Positions 58,238 through 64,000 of a stretch of 64,000 nt of DNA are shown piece by piece; the first letter of the stretch is position 1, and each line of letters begins with the position of its first letter. Below the pieces are notes generated by a model. That model had not been told where the DNA came from. It ran no database searches and saw only the letters and a program-made list of their open reading frames with translations. A program made the position numbers and the translations under genes. Source of the DNA: Trichoderma breve (Eukaryota; Ascomycota; Sordariomycetes; Hypocreales; Hypocreaceae); contig NC_079233.1 in NCBI RefSeq assembly GCF_028502605.1, positions 6,696,001 to 6,760,000 on the forward strand, read 5' to 3'.

Positions 58238-60335
58238 CTAATTCCAACTAAATAAAGCGGTGCCAGATATAGCAGAATTATCGACCAATGGACTCCCATC
58301 TTCTTGCAATATTGCCTCCCCTAATGGGTTTGTTGGCATTACTTCTGGGCGCTTACCGCCATGATACAATCCTTGTACCAATCCCAGGACCGGCTGGGTT
58401 CCAGGTTCGTCAAGAGAGCTTCCCAATTGAACTTCCGCCAAAAAGTATTGTGCCTCGGAGGCGGAGACCACGTTGATGCTCCGCTCTATCAAAATCCGAA
58501 CCTTGAGTGCCAGCTCCTCGCAGGCGTGATAAACTTGTTGGAACTGCCTGTTTCTTAATTTCGCAGCTATCGGCACTAGTGATTGTATGGCGGCCTCGAC
58601 AAGTCTCTGGTCTGCTATCAGCATCTCATGCTGAGGCTCCGTCAGATTGTTCACTAGGAGCAGAAGGAGTCCCGTGATTCGACCACATAGCGTGGACCTG
58701 TATATTGTGACTCTCGTTAGTGGCTTTCCAATTCCCCCTTCCTGAATTATCATGAAATCTTACCAGATCAACGGTTCATTGTACGTCAGCATGCTATCCC
58801 AAAGCTTCATGCACGCCCGTGAAGAGCTAACCAACTTAGACCAGGATCCTGGTAGAGACGGCTGTGGGCTAGTGATGGCACATCTGATCGGTTCGTCAAT
58901 GATAATAGCGCTGCGTTGAAGGATAATCTGTATCCACTTCTGGTTGTGTGAATGAGCCCGATGTATCAGGGCCGAGGTATGAAGATAGGTCCAGTGCAGG
59001 GAAGCCAGGTGCTGTACAGTCCCTAAAGGAGCGGATTCAAGGATGGAATCCGGCATGAACTCTCTTGGCAAGCTTTCCTCCCATTGATGGAGCGTACACT
59101 CGACTGACTGTACGAATTGTTCTTTCGCAGCTGACAACAGTTTATCCGCAGTCACTGAATACAGCCATTCATATACCTTTCCCTGAATGATCCCTAGCTG
59201 TACTCGAAGGCGGAAAAAGTTTATCTTACTCGTTCCTTGGAGGCTATAGACGACACCGGCGCCATCAATGGGGTCAGCTTCCGGCAGGTCGATATCTGTC
59301 CACGCATCGGAGAGCAGAGGCGGCTGCTGCGCCCGCAGGCTGATACTCTTATCCAGGATGTAGGCGATCCAGAACAAGCGGTCGCGCTGTCTGATATCTG
59401 CCTGACTAAGATTCTCTTGTCCCGACCGACTATAGAGTCTCAGTCTGTGCACCAATGTGATAGCCGTCGCGACCAAGACACTTGCAGGCTGAGGATCGGG
59501 CGATTCCTGAAAAAGGATACAGAGGCCAAGGACGATTTGTGCACTGAGTATATCTTCTTCGCGAGTGACTATCTCATCAAGGACCGATTGTGCATTCTTG
59601 ACGAGCGTTGCTACCGTCAAATCTCCACCAGCATTAATATGTGGCTGGAGGAGTAAACCAAGCGCAAGAACGACATTAATGGCTGCCCAGGTAGCCGAAC
59701 CACGCTGATCTGGATTTGAGTACCAGCCACGCAGCATCTGCATGAATTTTATCTGATCAAATAGAGGTAAGAGCCGATTAGTGGATGAGAAGTACTCGTC
59801 CACTATAGGAAGAATGTCAGAGAGTGGTGGAAGAGTTCGTTCATCTTCTCGTTCTTCGCTTGATGGAAAGACTTCTTGAACATCCTCAACAGCCGATTCA
59901 ATTTCCCCTCTCTTAGACAGGATATCAATCTGCGTCTTCAGACCCTCGAGTATTAACTCCATGCGGCCCATACGAGCCTCGAGAGACTCAACTCTAGGGG
60001 CACTATCCAATCAGTGTTAATTTGCATAACATCGTAGCCCATTATCTAGAAGTTTCCGCTCTTACCTATTGACCCGTGGAACTGTCTTCCGCTGCACGCC
60101 ATTATACACGCATTCCGATTCGTAGATCTGGCAATGAGAGCACCGCGGTTTTGCACCGTTGCAACGAATCTTCTTTTGGCAGCATAGATCGCATGCCTAA
60201 GGCCGTTTAGCTTAGTGAATGGTCAAGGAAGCCTGGTTCAATGCCGTCTATTCCAAACAGTTGGGCAAGATAGCTACATACCTTTCTTCTTCCTCCCCTC
60301 CGAGACGAGACAGCTACCTCCGTAGAGTCTTTCAT
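58238..60335 (-). CDS. Zn(II)2Cys6 transcription factor
   Basis: Exons 60335..60282, 60196..60066, 60002..58764 and 58697..58238 give 627 aa. The first exon of 18 codons ends in RRGGRRK; splicing joins it directly to ACDLCCQKKIRCNGAKPRC, then SHCQIYESEC, a complete zinc cluster. A short coiled-coil-like segment follows (RVESLEARMGRMELILEGL), then the fungal regulator domain with FWIAYILDKSISLRAQQPPLL. It is divergent from an SDR gene, and the shared promoter holds two copies of a 16-bp CCGCGG element, so self- and SDR-regulation is likely (inference). The N-terminal exon is too short for simple ORF finding. Confidence 0.9.
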
Positions 60336-60915
60336 TCTTCAGGCTACTGCCAGTTACTCAGCAAATCACAAAGCAACATTTGCAAACTCCCCGCGGGCAT
60401 AGTCTATACATATATTTTCGCTGCTCCTGACTTAATCACATATGGTCTGATTACGCTAGCTAGGATGGAATACATCTTGCAAACTCCCCGCGGAGCTCGA
60501 GCGATGACAAAGCCGCCAGTCCGCCGCCATCCCAGTCAACTAATTACAAAGTCCGCAACGACGAAATACTCCTTGTAGAATGGGTGAGTACACTCATTGT
60601 GCAATTAGCCCGCTGCGCCAATAAGATCCAATCAGCTGAAGTCTCTATCGATCAGAGGCAGTCAGAATTACAGCCCATGGTCCAAGATCGCAACTCCCCG
60701 TGGAATTCAACATCCGACGGGATGCATCATCATGAAAATAGTGGATTTCAGGGTCGATCTCGGCAGATGGCCCTTCAAGTTTCTGTATCTTATAAGAAGA
60801 TGGCGAGACAGCAGGTTGTAGATTGTCGACCAAAGCAATCAGACCAGAGCTCTCAGCTTCACTCACATCTTACACTTTATAATAATAACTAGAACCAATA
60901 GTCCTCTCATCCGCA
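60336..60915. promoter_or_regulatory. Divergent promoter with duplicated CCGCGG element
   Basis: 580 bp between the zinc-cluster gene and the SDR gene. TGCAAACTCCCCGCGG occurs at 60381..60396 and 60478..60493, and a degenerate copy (GCAACTCCCCGTGG) at 60690..60703. CCGCGG is an everted pair of CGG triplets, a usual zinc-cluster target; the reverse complement GCGGGG also fits the CreA consensus SYGGRG, so repression by glucose is an alternative reading. Confidence 0.55.
60381..60493. repeat. Two 16-bp direct repeats, 97 bp apart
   Basis: The 16-bp copies are identical (60381..60396 and 60478..60493). They lie 46 and 143 bp before the zinc-cluster ATG on the other strand. Confidence 0.85.
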
Positions 60916-61960
60916 ATGGCTTCCGCACTTGATTCTCAAGTGGATATCGTGGTTCCAGAGATGCCTTCCTTCACCAAAGGTTATCATCACCGTTCTTATC
61001 CTGCTATCTCGCCGTCGCGGCCCGAGATCGCAGCTGCGGCAGCAGGGAAGAACATTGTCGTCACAGGAGGCGGTACAGGCATTGGCAAAGCTATCGCCAT
61101 CGCCTTTGCGCAGGCCGGTGCCCGTTCTGTGGCTATCTTGGGCCGGCGCGCCGACCGGCTACAACAGACTGCGGCCGAGATGAACTCAGAGGCCGCCAAG
61201 CATGGCCACTCGCCCATCATTGTCACAGAGGTGGCAGATTTGATGCAACGCGAGAATGTGGACGCTGCACTGCTATCCATCCAGACCAAAATCAGCACCG
61301 AGCCAGGGTCTAACTATCTCGACGTGCTCGTGTCTAATGCTGGCATGGCACCAAAGATGGGAACGGTGCTAGGCTATGACGCCCAAATCATGATGAACAC
61401 CTTTGGACTCAACGTGCTGAGTGCCTTCAATGCAGTCAATGCATGGGTACCAATAGCACCACCAGGCGACAAGGCCGTATTGATCAATGTGTCATCGATG
61501 ATGGCACATGCAAGTCCAGTGGTCACCAACTTCGCCTACTCAATGGCCAAGGCGGCCAATCTCAAGATGATTGATTACTTTGCTGCCGAAAATCCTTCTA
61601 TTCACGTGGTTAGCTTGCAGCCTGGTATTATCAATACGGAGCTCGGCGGCGAAGATATGCCTATCTTTGTTGCGCCGGATACAAGTGAGTCTTGCTTTTA
61701 CGAGTCTTCCTCACTAATCCTGGTGCAATTGCTTCCATCAACTTTTTCTCTCCATTTCAGGTTATAATTGCTGACAATGTTGCTTTCCAATAGCTGAGTT
61801 GCCAGGCCAATTCTGCGTCTGGCTGCTAACGGACGAGGCGCGGTTCCTTAAGAACAAGTTTGTATGGGCCAACTGGGACGTCGAGGATCTCGTGGCCCGT
61901 AAAGATGAAGTTCTAACGACTAGAGCACTTACATGGGGGGTTGAGGGAGTTCCTGTGTAA
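60916..61960 (+). CDS. Short-chain dehydrogenase/reductase
   Basis: Exons 60916..61684 and 61794..61960 give 311 aa; the 109-bp intron ends at CAATAG (the earlier TTTCAG acceptor would bring a stop). Classical SDR features: NAD(P) loop VVTGGGTGIGKA, LVSNAGMAP, catalytic Ser in INVSSMMAH, and YSMAK. The loop basic pair GRRADR suggests NADPH preference. A C-terminal segment (GQFCVWLLTDEARFLKNKFVWANWD) is common in fungal SDRs of unknown role. Divergent from a zinc-cluster regulator, which probably controls it. Predicted cytosolic. Confidence 0.93.
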
Positions 61961-62317
61961 GACTGTAGCTATTCAATAATAGTTCACTGCTATGAATCAT
62001 AGATGGAGACAAATTTTATGTGTGGTATCTCGAACAACAGTCCTTCTTTAGATCTCCTTTACGTATTCTCAAAAGGCGAGATATATTAGCCAATATGAGG
62101 AGCGCGGTCCATTTTCTAGCCTGATTCTCATTGAACAGTATAAATATGCGCCTCTGTGTCTAGAAGTAGTAAATATCGGCCTTAGCTAGGCATATCTCCG
62201 GAATCATATCTCCGGAATGCAATGGTCTGCATCTAAATTAATAGCAGCCAGTAAAATCTCCTTTTACAACATAGTTTCCCTCAATCCAGCATTACCTCAA
62301 TAATTATCTCTATCGAT
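61961..62317. promoter_or_regulatory. Promoter with 14-bp tandem repeat
   Basis: 357 bp upstream of the last gene. CATATCTCCGGAAT is repeated head to tail at 62191..62204 and 62205..62218, each with a TCCGGA palindrome, about 100-125 bp before the ATG. Confidence 0.5.
62191..62218. repeat. Perfect 14-bp tandem repeat with TCCGGA
   Basis: Two adjacent identical 14-bp units. The TCCGGA core is the same palindrome as in the promoter at 15152..15167. Confidence 0.85.
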
Positions 62318-63961
62318 ATGGATCTGACATTTATTAATAACAATAGTGTTATTGACAACAAAACAAGGTCCGCGATCCGTCGTCAAGCCGCCAAGGGACA
62401 AAACCTTGGCCGCAGGATCAATCGGCCATCACGTGTGAAAGCATTCGAACGCCAAGCCATGGTACAGCCTCTCTTCGCTGTCAAGTCCAAACATGAGTCT
62501 TCAGAGATACATCAAGACAACCGCGACGAGGACCATAGCCCTCGTAGAGACATTGAGAATGCGCTCTCACGAATTGAGCCTGTCATAGGCGACAGTGTAT
62601 CGGTCCTGAGCCTACCTATAGATATAGCGCAAGAAGATAGAGTGCTCATGTACGAAGGTTTGTTGACAGGAAATCTGAGCTGGTAGATTACATGAGTTTC
62701 TTAGACTTACATGGCCAATAGCCGTGGCTTTTATGAATGCGCCTCGCTGCTTACCTAGCCTCGCCAAAGCTTTTGGCGATGGTAGCGTCGGTCACTCCCT
62801 CTTTCTACAACTCATCTTCACGGACCAAGCATGTATGTTGCGCTCCTCTGTTATAGGCCCTGAAAAATAAGCTTAAATCATGTGAATCGGCTAGACTATC
62901 ATTGTGCCCTGGCCACAGTTCTCGAGTGCAACCACATCTCACCACAGGCCGGTGTCTCTACAATCCGCCACCTTACCCAGGCCTTTCGTCTGATTAATGA
63001 GCGCATTTCTCGAGCAGAACATGTATCCAACTCTACACTTGCCGTGGTGATGAGCTTATCGACCTATGAGTCTACACGTGGTCGCTACGACCGCGGCATG
63101 ATTCACATGTCAGGTCTTTTTCGCATGGTTGAGACGCGAGGTGGCCTGGACCGTATCGGGTCCGAAGAGCCAGAGATAATGCAGAAAATCTATAGGTAAG
63201 CTGAATCTGTTGCAACTTTATTAAATATAGTAGTAACGCATAACTACAGAGCCGACCTTGACTATGCCCTCAGGTTTGGTGCTACCCCCAAAATGAATAT
63301 AAAGCTCTTTGAGAATTCCAAAGCTATGGAAAGGCTAAATATGCCTTCTGCGCGAGATCATAGTACTATTGCGCCCAGCTTCAACCCAGAGTTTCGAGAG
63401 CAACTTGGTTCGGAACTATGCGATCTCTGGAAAAGCGCAGCTGGGATGTCTATGCTAGTCAACGAGGCGAGCGCAAGCAAACGTTCCAAATTATCTAGGT
63501 CAAAGTTTTTGAGGAGTTACATCTGGCTTGGCCACCGTCTTCTCAACTATGCTCCATTGAACAAGCCGCGCTCACTTAATCGCATCCAGAGTATGGCACA
63601 TTTAGGTCTCCTGATGCTGGTCAGCTCCCTTCTATGCGGCCTCGATCGCCGCGTGGTGGAAAATGCAATCTTATCACAGCTACTACGTGATGAATCAAGT
63701 AGAGAAACCAGTTCTGAGACGCAAGAAATTCTACTATGGCTATTATTCTTGGGAGCAGCTGGTATCCTGCAGGATCCTAGTCACAATATTTGGCTGGTTC
63801 CAAAGACTTGGGAGACGATGCAAGCACTTGGACTAGGCACCTGGGACAGTGTAAGAAGTATTCTTTTCAAGTTTCCCTGGATGAGTGACTTCTATGAGAG
63901 CGGGGCTTCAGCGTTATTCGTCAAGGTGACTCAATACCAAAGTAGTCAGCTGTCTCTTTAG
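62318..63961 (+). CDS. Fungal transcription-factor-domain protein
   Basis: Exons 62318..62657, 62722..62832, 62895..63195 and 63250..63961 give 487 aa. The splices join YEAVAFMNAPRCLP, FTDQAYYHCALATVL and QKIYRADLDYALRFG. The N-terminus (RRQAAKGQNLGRRINRPSRV) is basic but has no zinc cluster. The core (STYESTRGRYDRGMIHMSGL, RMVETRGGLDRIG) is that of the fungal-specific regulator region, PF11951-like, related in layout to the gene at 56080..57809. It is the last gene of the window and complete. Function unknown; likely nuclear. Confidence 0.82.
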
Positions 63962-64000
63962 GAGCTATCACCAAATCTCGGATAGAAGACTACATGTATA

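Overview
The window is nuclear DNA of a filamentous ascomycete, most likely a member of the Sordariomycetes/Hypocreales (Trichoderma-like; this placement is inference). The reasons are genes interrupted by 40-110 bp introns with GTAAGT-type donors and TAG/CAG acceptors, fungus-specific Zn(II)2Cys6 regulators, HET and NACHT/NB-ARC-type proteins, many MFS transporters and secreted carbohydrate-active enzymes. I support 30 protein-coding genes, most with exon structures deduced from reading frame and splice signals. I saw no tRNA, rRNA, transposon or CRISPR.

Layout. 0.5-2.8 kb: NB-ARC/TPR (NLR-like) protein. 3.2-14.2 kb: a catabolic-looking block of Zn2Cys6 regulator, alpha-glucoside-type MFS permease, divergent intracellular GH95 alpha-fucosidase, then a second Zn2Cys6 regulator. 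14.3-19 kb: isochorismatase-like protein divergent from a DHA1 drug-type MFS transporter, then another MFS transporter. 20.7-27.7 kb: housekeeping and small enzymes (RNA polymerase I subunit RPA43, an FHA-only protein, complex I subunit NDUFB7, a GFA-domain protein, a dienelactone hydrolase). 29.6 kb: cysteine-rich secreted protein. 31.5 kb: quinone-oxidoreductase-like MDR enzyme.

32.9-37.6 kb is the most interesting segment. A GIT1/PHO84-class organophosphate transporter is divergent from a PhyH-family 2-oxoglutarate dioxygenase, followed by an HD-domain protein. The HD protein keeps the whole iron-ligand and substrate set of the phosphonate-cleaving oxygenase PhnZ, at matching spacing where I could compare. 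The two promoter intervals hold five CACGTG boxes, the Pho4/NUC-1 phosphate-starvation site. I read this as a fungal PhnY*/PhnZ-like oxidative phosphonate-catabolism cluster under phosphate control (inference).

37.9-40.4 kb: catalase-peroxidase. 42.9-45.4 kb: membrane-anchored HET protein. 45.6-52.3 kb: secreted proteins, namely two head-to-head alginate-lyase-fold proteins, a GH27 alpha-galactosidase and a fasciclin-domain protein. 53.2 kb: probable mitochondrial protein of unknown function. 55.1 kb: alpha/beta hydrolase. 56-64 kb: three fungal transcription regulators and one short-chain dehydrogenase; the SDR and the Zn2Cys6 regulator are divergent and share a promoter with a duplicated 16-bp CCGCGG-containing element.
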